Shown here: one piece after another, positions 33,884-45,750 of the stretch
Numbering within the stretch: the first letter of the stretch is position 1
Layout of the letters: each line of letters starts with the position of its first letter
Origin: Larix kaempferi
Taxonomy: Eukaryota > Streptophyta > Pinopsida > Pinales > Pinaceae
DNA: 64,000 nucleotides
Direction: 5' to 3'
Assembly: GCA_027924585.1 (NCBI GenBank)
Contig: BSBM01000319.1
Location: 6,601,001-6,665,000 of the forward strand
The notes under the pieces: generated by a model
What the model saw: the letters and a program-made list of their open reading frames with translations, nothing else
Databases searched by the model: none
Told to the model about the DNA's origin: nothing
Translations under genes and position numbers: made by a program

Positions 33884-36800
33884 CCTGCATGCAAGTTGGG
33901 TAATAAAGAAAATAATTATAAAAAGGGTATTTTTAACATGTAATTAATACTCCAAGATAGTTGGTATATATGGCGAAGGTTACAAGGAAAAGAAGACATT
34001 GGAATCAGGCTTCAAATTTGAAGCCTTCAGGCCCTTCAGAGGCCATTTTACACGTCATAGAAGTCCACCTCAAATTTTACCATGCAAAAAAAATTAATTT
34101 CATGGTGAGCCCTTCAATCATTAAATTAACTACTCATGTTTAAAATTGCAACAGAAGGGCAGCTTCAAATTTCACTCGTCGATAGTTTTCAGTGGGAAAT
34201 TGGGAATGTGGCTACTAGCTAGGTGACTTGGGAGTGGGACTTGGTACTCTGTTACTCTCCAATATCAATGTGTCCGATCATGGACCATTGGGCCTCTAAT
34301 AATATCATTGACCGGCTTACGTGGATGGGCTTACAATGTGCAACCCATGGCTTGAACGCTTCTAAGTTCTCGTGTTAGTGGAGAGGGCTTACGTGTTTAA
34401 CACATTTAATGGCAGCAACAAATTTGTTAAAAATGGTTGGTGGCTCATACGTGTTGCTGGCAGTGGGATTACCAAGCTACCAGTTATCACATACCAATTC
34501 ATGACTTCTGACTCCGTGAGTTAATTGAGTATTCAATGTATAATATATTATGTTAATGTGCCTCAAATTTGGCATTTCAGACAAACTCCACAATCCAGAA
34601 ACTTCTTGTAATGTTGCAGGCTGTCACTCCCGCCTGTGGCCCCTGCCCATGGCCCTATGTTTTCTTTGTTGTATCAAGTTAATCATACCATCTACGGCTC
34701 CCAGCCTCACACCCTGTGTTTTCTTTGTTGTATCAAGTCAATCCTACGGCTCCCGAGTCCCACCTTGTGTTTTCTTTGTTGTATCAAGTCAATGCTCGAA
34801 TTCCATGCTTCCATGGATCTGACCATCAATATATAATATTACAGGAATACAAACAAGCTTTTGCTTATACCCTTGCTCCACCGTGGTTGAGCTACTTCCA
34901 AGTTCCACCTACCCTATCTCCTCCAGTCCTATAGGAGAGTTTGCAGAGTGAAGCTACCAATGTCAGCCTCCCATAAACATATATAAATAATTTTTTTTTC
35001 TTTGAGGAGCTCAACTTCAAGGCTGATTGGATTGCCGACATCTTATGAATTTACAAGTATGTACATCATTTTATCCATTCATGATCCCATCAATTTTTTT
35101 TTTTTTTTATTTGATTAAAATTATATAACTTCAAGTTCAAACACAATATTATTATTTGATTGAAAATTTTGTCACTTCAAATGAGCCTTGAAGGCTTCAA
35201 ATTTGAAGCCTGGACCAGAGAGTGGGTTTGTCACAAATCTCCGTTGGAGGTTGTTCAAAACAACATTTATCGATTCCCAACTGCAACAACAACAACAATT
35301 GCTTCTTTCTTCATATGTTCTATGTACACTCATATGATTCCATGTGCTCCTTTCCTTGCCCTATTTGCCTTTGTCTCCCGATCGAAGCTCTTGCGAATTT
35401 AGCCTCCCTTTAACTTTCATGAAATGGATGGGACAAGAAAGACCATTGTTTTCACTTTGAAACTAAGTGCTTCCCCGCGCAACTGCCACTAGCCACAGTT
35501 GCATCCCTATGGGAAACATGTGTGTCCACTGTGCCCCCCAGCTTTACCAAAAATCCTAGGGATTTGGGGAAGTTCCCACTCTGTCCGCCTCCATGCATCT
35601 AGTTAATGAGTCAGATCAAGATTCCAGACTTTGTATCTAAAACTGTATTGCATGAGCCATTTTCCCCAATTGCTTAGTCGTCGACTCGACACTTTGGTAC
35701 ACGGTTTAAGATTCTTGGGATTTATTAATATCAAAACCACCGATGCTACTACACTTACAATCCCAACTAGCTATCGAATTTCAATATGATTGAGAATATG
35801 CAACAACATCTAGTGAAGGACAGTGTTGAAAGCTGGCAATTTTCTTAGAATGCCCAGTGCCCACTCCTGATTTCGACTGTACGAACTAGGACAAAAATCT
35901 TTTTGTAATCTTGATTTTTAGAATGATAGTGCTACTTTACCTTTTGATTTTGTTGCCCTTATCGATTGGTCTTGAATAGAACATGAACTTCAACCATATA
36001 AAAAGAACTTCAACCATCTATGCATCTCCTCTCTACTTGGTCTTCCTACGTTTTACTTATGCTTCACAAACGATCCTCTACTCTGTCATACCACAAAGTT
36101 ATTATGTATAACGAGATCTATGCGGGGAGGAGGGGGGGGTGGGGCTATAGAGAAGCAGCAGCCAAGGTCCTTAATTAGCTATTGAGAACAAAATTTTCTT
36201 GGAGTCCGATAGTTCTCTTTGCTCAAACCATAACATAGCATGCAACATTGGTAAGGAGCGCTTAAACTTATTCTATCCCAGTACATGTGGCATTCATAGT
36301 GTTGAATGAAAAATTAAAACATATATTGTTGTCATTGGCATTCAATTCTGCTGTAGGGTACACAATTAGAGGGACAAAGAAACATGCTACTGATTTTCAA
36401 TCCAATCCAACTTCTTTGTTGAACTGTTCTCTCTGATAGACTTGCGTGAAGGAGGATTATAAATGGCATAGGAAACGCAGATGTTTGATAGAAGTGCATG
36501 AAAGTGAATTATGGTCCTCAATTCAACGAAGTAAAAAAAAGTTACCATTCATATTCTTTCCCTTCACCTTTTTTACCGCCTTTCTGCATACATCTCTATT
36601 GCTCACTAATTTAGCAGCAGATACAGGCTAGACTCAACGTCCAATGTTTTTGGCTTCTGAAACAATTTCTTCCTTGTTTGGCTTACATGATCATTTTTTC
36701 CATTGTTAAATAGACTAGATTTTATGTAGGCTGGAATTTATATTAGTTTGAAGAACCGTCGCTAGTGATTTACAAAGATTGAACTTTTCCAAGAATAAAC

Positions 36801-37142
36801 ATCGTGTTGCTTTTAGAAGAGTTGAAGAACCCAATTCTTCATCGAGCTTGTATTTTTCAAAGTAGCCTAGGAACCCATTTTAAGAGGTATTAAATATTAT
36901 TATATTGATTAAAAGTTGGAATGGAGTTGGGCTAGCAAGCTAACTGTAGCTGAACTGATGCAAAAAAACAGATTTATAAAATTAGTTATGGCAATTCACA
37001 CTGAACATCTGGAAAGTGGATTTTCCGTGTGTCTCCTAAGTTATGTTTCACTAATAAATTCCTCATGTTCAGGCAGATCATGAAAGAGTAAAACAGTATT
37101 AATTTTGGCTATAAAGATGAAAGTTGGATTGGATTGGGGTTG
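33884..37142. other. No gene recognised; short repeats and palindromes
   Basis: This 3.3-kb stretch has several small frames, none convincing. It holds dispersed repeat copy 3 (33907-33980), two copies of a 20-bp perfect palindrome (34007-34026 and 35192-35211), and a three-copy repeat with core TGTTTTCTTTGTTGTATCAA at 34658, 34717 and 34768. It also has a poly-T run near 35094-35109 and a G-run cluster at 36124-36144. Confidence 0.6.
33907..33980 (+). repeat. Dispersed repeat copy 3, beside Gypsy insertion
   Basis: AGAAAATAATTATAAAAAGG, then TTTTTAACATGTAATTAATA and CTCCAAGATAGTTGG follow the 3' target duplication by about 25 bp. The Gypsy element therefore landed at or beside a member of this repeat family. 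Confidence 0.5.
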
Positions 37143-38448
37143 GCAAGTGTAACGTACCCACCCATCCATCCAAGGCAAGGAAGGGTACCTGATGGCAATC
37201 TCTGGGGCTTTCACATAAAACTCAACCCACTCATTAGATTCATATCATTAAAAGAGATGTGTGCAGATGGAAAACAAGAAAATTATGCACAATGGAATTA
37301 AAACATCCACACACATTACTCATGCATACAACATATCAACAGTCATTAAATTAATATAGTGCAGAAGTAAATATATAGGCATAAAAACACTTATCTCCAT
37401 TTTGCAACTGCCCCAACCAACTAGCTATGTCGCTGCAACGTTCCACCCAACCATAACCTCTTCGACAGCTTATACTTAGTCTGTCCGAAGGCCACCCCCG
37501 AGCTGGACATGATTCTCACAAGGAAAGGGAACATTCCAGCTTATTCACAACCAATTGATCATTTCATCTGAGCCAAGCCAGTCCACAGTTGGGTTTATCA
37601 GGCTACATTTGAACTTTGGAGGCTTACACTCAAGTTCAAGCCAAAGCAATGGATTTACCAAGAGGTTGGCCAAGGGTTTTCCCAAATCGTTTTTAGTCAA
37701 CAATGGATTAAGGGATGGGAAAAACAATCACAGGGGAAAATGAGTTCTTTCTCCAACTAATTAGGCATTCAACGGTCCAAAACGATCTCTATGGAACCCC
37801 AAGTCAGTTCCTCTTCTTCCCCACTGGTAGACAACACAAAAACGCCCTTCTCTCAGCTGAGAAAACAAGGATAACCAGAAAAACATGGCTGCAAAGCACC
37901 CAGGTAGCTCCCAACTCGTGAGGGAGGAAGAGTGGTTGATGGATAATGGCTTGGGGGAGAAATTCATGGCTCTTTTTTTGCCCAAGAAGCAAAATGCAAT
38001 TTCCCATGCAAGGTGGCTTGCCCATAGCCGAATTTGGACAGCCATACCTCCCATTCCCCAAGGCATTAACTACCTCAACCAACTCTTGGAAGAAATCAAT
38101 GGTTGGGTACAAAAGTCAACATGGGTAGTTGAGGGTTTGAAGGGTTCTCTCATTGACACTTGGCTTGACTTGATTGGCTCAAGGGTTTGAATGTTTTCCC
38201 TCCCAATTCCTTGTAAAATCATGCCCCCATCTCTTTGTTGCATTGCATAGCTAGTTGTGGGTATTTTTTATTAAAATGCATCTTACACGATACTGAAGTT
38301 CCAATGTGCCTGACTAACACGCAAACCATATGCATCAATAAATCGATGGCGGGGCCTTGGCCTTGAGCTCCTCACCATGATTTCATAACAATATTACATC
38401 AATTACATTTGAATATAATGGGGTCAATAATGGGGACGTTACAACAAG
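37143..38448. mobile_element. Solo-LTR-like unit, 1296 bp
   Basis: The segment 37148-38443 starts TGTAACGT and ends ACGTTACA, a perfect 8-bp inverted repeat with TG...CA ends. It is flanked by GCAAG (37143-37147) and ACAAG (38444-38448), which match at four of five bases. Size, ends and flanks fit a solo LTR left by recombination, or a small non-autonomous element. The open frames inside (for example 37885-38190) resemble nothing I know. The orientation is unknown. Confidence 0.55.
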
Positions 38449-38638
38449 TTAACTGTATTATTATATTGGTTAAAAGTTTAAGAGGCAAGATCAATTTGGG
38501 AAACTATTGAGGCAACAAAGGTGGCATAGCGAGTTAAAATATGGTTGTGTTATATGACATATATAACGTTCAATGCTGCCATATCCACTGCAAAATAAAA
38601 CCTCTTGACTTTACTACGTAAATAAACAATGAAATTTT

Positions 38639-38716
38639 GATGTACTAGTACATCAAATGAAAAGTATGACTTATTTTATGTACTAGTACATCAAATGAAA
38701 AGTATGACTTATTTTT
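38639..38716. repeat. 38-bp tandem duplication with palindromic core
   Basis: TGTACTAGTACATCAAATGA is repeated at 38641 and 38679. The core TGTACTAGTACA is a perfect palindrome (extended to 16 bp in the first copy). It lies about 750 bp upstream of the WSD start. Confidence 0.85.
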
Positions 38717-38800
38717 AATTGTCAACATTGAAGGGTTCAATATCTCATAGCCCTTCAAAGTGAAATGGGACCCCACCGTTCAAATTTGATTCGTAATGTG

Positions 38801-38885
38801 GAAAATAGTTATAAAGGTTGGACTTTTCAACAGAGTAATTCTCCAGCATTGTAGCTGAAGTCTCTATGGAGAACGTACAGTTATT
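38801..38885 (+). repeat. Dispersed repeat copy 4, in WSD upstream region
   Basis: GGAAAATAGTTATAAAGGTT, then AGTAATTCTCCAGCATTGTA and GCTGAAGTCTCT; the closest match to copy 1 at 17978. It sits about 560 bp upstream of the wax-ester synthase ATG. Confidence 0.6.
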
Positions 38886-39390
38886 CATATGTACCACTGT
38901 CCACAGGGCATTGAACTTGATAATTTTAGCTAAGGACCATTTATTTAACCACCTAACCCCTACGTATGTGCAGCAGGATTTTGAAGACTCACCGACTGAA
39001 GCATTGATTTCTGGGATAAGTGTGATCCAGTTAAAAATAAGTGTGATCCCCGGGTGTTTATAAAGACTCGTATTTGTCATTACCGGGTGTTTAATGCTAT
39101 AAATGGCGCTATAAATGGCATGGTCGTGACTCCTGAGTCCTGAGTCTTCGTGACGGCGGGTAATACGCCCCGAACGGCAGAGCATTAACTGCAGCTCGGG
39201 GTCCAACGAGAGCTATCGGATATACAATTGCTTGTATATAATGATCTGCAGCTCTGTAGTTAATGTTCGCCAGATGATGCAGCATCTATAAATTATACAG
39301 TTGGATAATTAAATGATTCCTCAGCGGCAAAGACGTTTCTATAGGAGCGATATTCAATCTCTCATAACTACAGCAAACCGCTGAAAACAC

Positions 39391-39399
39391 TATATAACG
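39391..39399 (+). promoter_or_regulatory. WSD core promoter TATA box
   Basis: CTATATAACG lies 50-55 bp before the ATG at 39446, leaving room for a start site near 39420 and a 5' leader of about 25 bp. No other clear element was read. Confidence 0.6.
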
Positions 39400-39445
39400 A
39401 CGATTCGTCACTCTCTTTTCTGTGTTGGCTGCCTAAATTTATATC

Positions 39446-42400
39446 ATGGCCATCAAGGTGCTTCTGAATCTGTTGTGTGGAGATGGCGAGGAACAGGCAG
39501 GGCTAGGGCAGCGAGTACACCCTATCAGCCACTCTCTTACTCTCGCGCCCCTGTCCGTCTGCATAAATGTCGTATTCGAATTTGAAGAACAAAGAACAGA
39601 TGTCTCTCGCGTCAAGAAAGTCATCGCCGATACTCTCTTGTCAAGGAATCCACTTTTCTCATGCATAATGGTCATTGCTCTCCTCCACTTACTTTCGCTT
39701 TGAGAATTGTCATTCACTATTTTTTACACTTTTTATAGCTATGAAGTGATTCTTTAGTTCTTAAATTAAAAATCTTTGGGCAGCATTTTGGTTCGCTTCT
39801 ATGTAAGTCCTTAACTAAGGACGGGGAAGGGGGCGGCGGGAGGAGGGGGAAGGGAGGAGTAGGGATTACTCAGTTGGGGTTAGTGGTTGCCTTGTTGGAT
39901 AGAACTTTTTGAACTTTTTAAGAGCTTTCCAACTGTATCAACTTTGTCTCATTTAGATCAAGGATGACGGAGTTATGCCCCTAAGAATTTTGTTTCGCCA
40001 TAAAAAGCTTGCTGAAACAGGGATTTGTACCTTAACCTTTCTGCATCCGCAAGGATCTTTCCCCATTTCTGCACATCAGCAATGCGGATCGCAGATTGGG
40101 AAAGTTCCACAGTTATATGATTAACTAATACAACTACATTTTTACAAGTGATTATAAAAATATGATTATGCATATTTTTGTTTCTTGAAGATCTTATTTG
40201 AAGTGTTTGTGAAAATCACCCTCTATTTGTTGAAGTTCTTGAGCTTTTGTCTACTGTAACATCTTTCGATTTGGAGTTTTCTGTTCTAAAGTTGTTTCTG
40301 ATACTTTGGAGGTTTGTGTTGTGTATAAATGTTTGTCAGAGAGAGGACGATTGGGGAGTCTTGCGATGGCAGAAAACAGAAGTGAACCTCGACGACCATA
40401 TTTTTATTGCAGAGTTCCCTCCCGATCAGGAACCATACGATGACTGCGTTGATGACCATATCTGCAAGTTGGCCCTCAAGCCTCTCGATCAGTCACGTCC
40501 TCTCTGGGAATTCCACTTTATGCCCTATAAAACTAGCAAGGCTGGATCTACTGTGTATGTTAAGCTCCATCATGCCCTCGGAGATGGCATTTCTTTCATG
40601 TCCACGTTGTTTTCTTTGGCCAGCAGAGTCGACAATCCCGATCTTCCACCGAGTTTTCCTGCTGTCAAGCGTAGTTTTACTAGACCTATGGCTACTTCAA
40701 AGCAGCCCATTGCAGCTAAATATTTTCAGAGACTATGGTATCTGATGGTTGTAGTATGGTACACAGTGACTGATGTAATAAGCTGTTTACTGAGAACGAG
40801 AGGATGGATTGACGATAGTAAACTCCCTATCCGAGGGCCTCCTGAAGTCCAGTATATGCCCATTGCTTTTTCTTCTACTACTTTTAACTTGGAAGACATC
40901 AAGCAGATCAAGAACTCTGTAGGAGGGGTATGTGATCACCATATACTTGCAGCCCTAATTTATCTGGACTGACTGACATCCATACTCACAGCTTTTTTAT
41001 ATTCTCTACAGACATTGGATGATGTGGCAACAGTGAATGATGTGGCAACAGGAATAATTTTCTATGGCATGCAACGTTACTTGCAGACCCAGCTGACTGG
41101 TAGTAATTTTCATTTTTTTTTGAAGTTTTGTAAAGAAAATTGAAGAGATAGTCAAGGTCTTTTCCTTTCTCTTTTAGATAAACACATTCACTTAACTTGT
41201 GGCAGGTGAATATTATCAATAGGTCACAAGTTAAGTGCCACTAACAAGTTATATGTTACTTGTTTTATATAGGTAAATCTAATCACCCATTATCTATGCT
41301 TCAACCCCAGCTTCTATGGGTTGTCTGCCACAAACTAACCATTATCCATGCATCAACTACCAGTTATCCAGTTGTCTACCACAATCTGCCCATTATCCAT
41401 GTATCAACTACAGTTATCCATAATCTTCCCATTATCAGCTCATCAACCCCAACTTCTATGGTTGTCTGTCACAAACTACCCATTATCCATGCATCAACTA
41501 CCAGTTATCCAGTTGTCTGCCACAATCTGCCCATTATCCATGTATCAACTACAGTTATCCATAATCTTCCCATTATCAGCTCATCAACCCCAACATCTAT
41601 GGGTTGTCTACCACAAACTACCCATTATCCATGCATCAACTACCAGTTATTCAGCTGTCTTCCACAATCTGCCCATTATCCATGTATCAACTACAGTTAT
41701 CCATAATCTCCCCATTATCAGCTCATCAACTACAGTTATTATCCATATATGAGTTATAGTTATTTTTAATTTAATTTTAATTGTTTATTTCAAAGAGCAT
41801 AAAATCAGTTTGGACAGTAACTATCTCATCCTCTTGCAATCTAGGAAAATCATTGATGATAATCCACCTCAAATTCTAAAAACATACACATTATAATTCC
41901 TGTATTTCAACTAAATTTGAATTTGAACTGGGTATCTCTTCAGCAAATGTTCAATTAAGTTGGCAACAATGCTTTGACCTAACTCTTTGAATTTAGTAAT
42001 TTTGGCAAAAATAAATTTAATATTGTTCGTTTGATGATGCAGTTGGAGGAAAAAACTTAGAAGATGCTTATGAAAAGAGATCTGAGCTTCTGAAACAAAC
42101 TGTTATTAAACAATTGAATAATGCAAGAGTCACAGCACTATGTCTGTTAAACACTAGAGTTTTAACTGGAATACAGGTTGTGTACTAATTAACAGTTAAC
42201 CACAGCTTTTCAAATTTATTTATTCACTCTTTTGTTTTTGTTTGGTTTTTTTTTCTGGACGGGTTCTGATAACAACATATAATTTGTGCAGAGCATAGAA
42301 GAGATGTTGAAACCAAAGACTAAAGCGCCTTGGGGAAATCACTTTGCTTTCTTGCATGTGCCGGTACCTATCATGGGAAAAGTGGAGAATCCTCTGGACT

Positions 42401-43346
42401 TTGTGAAAAGCGCTAAAAGTATCATAGATAGACATAAAATGTCTTTTGCAGTTTTCTTCAATGCAGTATTTCTGAGATGCCTGGCAATATTAAAAGGACC
42501 GCATGTATGTTCTTCCATTTTACCACAAACTCATTCTGATAAAATATTTTTACCCTTTCTCCGTTCTCACGAATGATACGTTTGATGCAGGCAATTACTA
42601 AATCTTTATTCAATACCGTTGTCAATACATCGATGATGATATCAAATTTGATTGGCCCAATAGAGAAGGTGGCAATTGATGGGAATCCATTAAAAAGCTT
42701 TTCTTTCTTTGTATCTGGCGCGCCTATTGTGAGTATACAATTACAGACTGCTCAAGCTCCTCTCACTATTTTCTACTTATTTGCATCAAATCTCAAAGCA
42801 ATATAGAGACTGCCCAAGCTCCTCTCACCATGAATTTTCTATCAAATCAAAGCAATAGGTTGCATAAACTGCTTGAAATCCAACAGTCTCACCATTCTCT
42901 ACTTATTTGCATCAAATCTCAAAGCAATATACAGACTGCCCAAGCTCCTCTCACCATGATTTTTCTATCAAATCAAAGCAATAGGTTGCATAAACTGCTT
43001 GAAATCCAACAGTCTCACCATTTTCTACTTATTTGCATCAAATCTCAAAGCAATATACAGACTGCCCAGGCTCCTCTCGCCATGATTTTTCTATCAAATC
43101 AAAGCAATAGGTTGCATAAACTGCTTGAAATCCAACAGTTTAGAAAGAGATATTTGTTGATACATGAAATAATTTTTTTTTCTTTTCATGCAGTCTCTGT
43201 ATGTGTCTATTTTGAGCTATATGGACACTATCAAGATCCAAGTGATAGGTCCAAAGGCTCTTATCGATGTCAATATGTTGTGCAAGTGCTTCACAGAGGC
43301 CTTTGAAGAGATCAAGGAAGCTTCCATCCATCGTAAATCGTTGTGA
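39446..43346 (+). CDS. WSD-type wax-ester synthase/diacylglycerol acyltransferase, seven exons
   Basis: The enzyme joins acyl-CoA to a fatty alcohol or diacylglycerol, mostly at the ER, for cuticular wax. Exons: 39446-39670, 40340-40927, 41012-41099, 42043-42176, 42292-42504, 42591-42728, 43194-43346. All introns are GT-AG and frames join without a stop into 512 aa, a normal length. Exon 1 gives LTLAPLSVCINVVFEFE. Exon 2 has DDWGVLRWQKTEVNLDDHI, SRPLWEFH and the catalytic motif LHHALGDG (HHxxxDG). Exon 3 has VNDVATG, with a small in-frame repeat of DVAT before it. Exons 4-5 give ARVTALCLLNTR and KAPWGNHFAFLHVPVP, exon 6 MISNLIGPIEKVAI, exon 7 the C-terminal helix (FEEIKEASIHR). It looks intact. 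Weak points are the exon 1 donor (ATGGTCATT) and the unusual N-terminus; an alternative first exon is possible. Confidence 0.88.
41284..41755. repeat. Minisatellite in WSD intron 3, about 140-bp units
   Basis: CACAAACTA(A/C)CCATTATCCA recurs at 41330, 41470 and 41612 (periods 140 and 142). Each unit is itself made of shorter CCCATTATCCATG(C/T)ATCAACTA repeats. It fills about half of the 943-bp intron. The two open frames across it are products of the repeat. Confidence 0.92.
42746..43150. repeat. Minisatellite in WSD intron 6, 126-bp units
   Basis: GACTGC(C/T)CAAGCTCCTCTCA starts units at 42746, 42808, 42934 and 43060. The last two intervals are 126 bp; the first is a short 62-bp unit. The array occupies nearly the whole 465-bp intron, and starts within 20 bp of the exon 6 donor. 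The 158-codon frame over it is not a gene. Confidence 0.92.
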
Positions 43347-45750
43347 GGGCAAGATACCAGGGATATGAGAATGCTAATTTTTTCATTATTTGTTTCCTTG
43401 TTGGATTCTCAGGGCTTGATTCCCTTGTTAGAAACGGGCTTAACGATTCAAATAAATCGTTCTGATCCCAGTCTATATCTTTGTTTATGTTTTTAGTTGG
43501 AAGCCAGTAACTAATAGATTAATCGAATCCATCTTCATGGTATTTTTTTTGGGTAATTACTCATGAAAAAATAATCTTTTTTTCCTGGTATTTTTAACAA
43601 TGTTCAAAATTTTGATTGTTGAAATTATAGAGTTGTTTTAATAAAAATACACAAAAATTAATGTATATCCTCATAATTTCTCAAATTGCAAGCGCTATCA
43701 AAATCATTCTACAAAATATTCACCTTGAAAACAAGTTTACTGCACCAGTTACTGCATGTGCATTGATTCAGTATACTACTTGGAGGAGCGGTATAAGGGT
43801 TAATTAAAATGTTCTCAATTTGTCAAAATCCAGTAGAGTAATTTTTGTTAATATCTTAATTTGGAATGTTCAGATCGCAATGTCCGCGATTTGGATGGTT
43901 TTAAAATTGTGTAATTAATCTAGAACAGACAATCCCAATTATATAAAGAACAAAATTATCACAATAACAATTTTCCAACCAAAATTTTAATCTATTTTTA
44001 TCCCAAAATCATTGGAAAAGATGAGCTTTTTGGTTGTCTTTTATCTTACACCCTACTTGGAAATCAATGTGTTCATTTATTCACTATATGAAATATGGAT
44101 AATGAAAATGACATGTAATTTATTTTTATTCCCTCATCATTAAATCAATGAAATTATCACAAAGTAATTTAATTATATTAAATATTTTAAATATGAATAC
44201 ATGTAAATGACGTAATCCTGGGCTTCTAAAATTACAAAACTTCTTTATGCAAATGCATTCATTCATGATATCAAATGTGGAAATATAGAAAATGACATGT
44301 ACCTCAACTTTATTCACCCATCGTTAATTAATGATGAAATGATTTAATTATACTAATTTATCTTCTCTTCCCACCCGAATCAATGCATTCATTGATTCAA
44401 TGTAGTGCTTTCATTTATTTAATGTAAATCGATATATACTCATTCATTATATATATTAAATGTGGATATATGAAAATGACAAATCAATTTTATTTATTCA
44501 TCATTAAATTATTATGAAATAATTTAATTGTATAAATTTGTTATTCGCAAATGTCTTAAATGTGAATATAAGAAAATGATATGTTTCTTAACTTTTCAAA
44601 TAAGAGTTACAAAGTGGCAATGTGAAAGCAATTTATATCTGAGCAAAGCTACAAGACTGCGTCCAACCAAGTAGAAGAAAAAGCTCATGTTAATATGAAA
44701 CTGAAACTAAGTTAAATTTCAATAAATTCTAATATTATACATTTTTTCTTTTTATTATTAAAATCATTTTTGTTCATTTAAAACTTTGCTCTTGGCTCTA
44801 GTTATATTTTAATATGAAACACATTTAAGTTTTAATAAACTCTAATATTATAGATCTTTTCTTTTGGTATTAAAATCATTATGGTTTATTTAAAACTTTG
44901 CTCTTGGTTCTAGTTGTGTTTTCATTATTATATATTGAAATTTTGACTTTAGTATTGTATGTCTTTTTATTGGAATCAAAAGATGACTTTAGCTCATATG
45001 TTGAATGATTTTTGATATTTATTAATATTGTATGTTTATTCATCAAAATCAAAAGATAAATATTTATTTGGAATTTGAATGATTTTAAACATTTATTAAT
45101 ATTGTATATTCAATCATCAAAATCAAAGGATGAAAATATTCATTTGGAATTTGCTCATTTATTGGATCATTTTTAAATTATTTTTATTAGTATCATCTAA
45201 AGATTTACTTTTTATTTGGAACTTGCTTTGTGTTAAATCATTGGTATTTTGATTGGTTGATGACTCTTTATTCAAAACTTGCTCTTATGTTAGATTTGAT
45301 GTCTTTAGATATTGAAATTTGAAACAAAAATGTATTTAAATATTTTAAACATTGAAATTTGAAAATAATTTCTATTTTTATTTCTTTTTAGTTAAATCCA
45401 TTTTCACTTTAAAATTAACCTTATTAATAATTCTATGTTATATATTGGATAGATATTATATTTATAATATTTGACATAATGTACATAAAATAGGAGTGGT
45501 CTATTTATTCTATGTTTTGGATTTAATGGTGAGTTTTGGTTGAAAATGAGATGGAAAATATAGTTGGAAAATGTTGAAAACTTGGAATATTTAGATTACA
45601 AAATTACAAAAATTCATTATCGAAATGCATTCATCCATGATATCAAATGTGGATATATAGAAAATGACATACTCCTCAACTTTTCAAATTACAAAAATTC
45701 ATTATTTAAATGTATTCATTCATAAAAACAAATGTAGGTATACAGAAATG
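43347..45750. other. AT-rich DNA with diverged 100-200 bp repeats
   Basis: No gene is recognised after the WSD stop. A block containing CAAATGTGGATATATAGAAA, ATGACATG and TTTATTCACCCATC recurs in diverged form near 44090, 44275, 44457, 45643 and 45730. A second duplication of about 115 bp (about 44720-44820 and 44835-44935) shares ATAAA(T/C)TCTAATATTATA and AAAACTTTGCTCTTGG. Confidence 0.65.

Noticed and set aside
37885-38190. 101-codon frame in the solo-LTR-like unit
   Set aside because: No recognisable motif, and it is inside a putative LTR; insufficient to call a gene.
38745-39206. 153-codon minus-strand frame upstream of the WSD gene
   Set aside because: It overlaps the dispersed repeat and WSD upstream region, and its sequence resembles no family.
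41260-41752. Two 134-148-codon frames
   Set aside because: Products of the intron 3 minisatellite (repetitive His/Pro/Ser translation).
42830-43306. 158-codon plus-strand frame
   Set aside because: It crosses the intron 6 minisatellite and out-of-frame exon 7 of the WSD gene.
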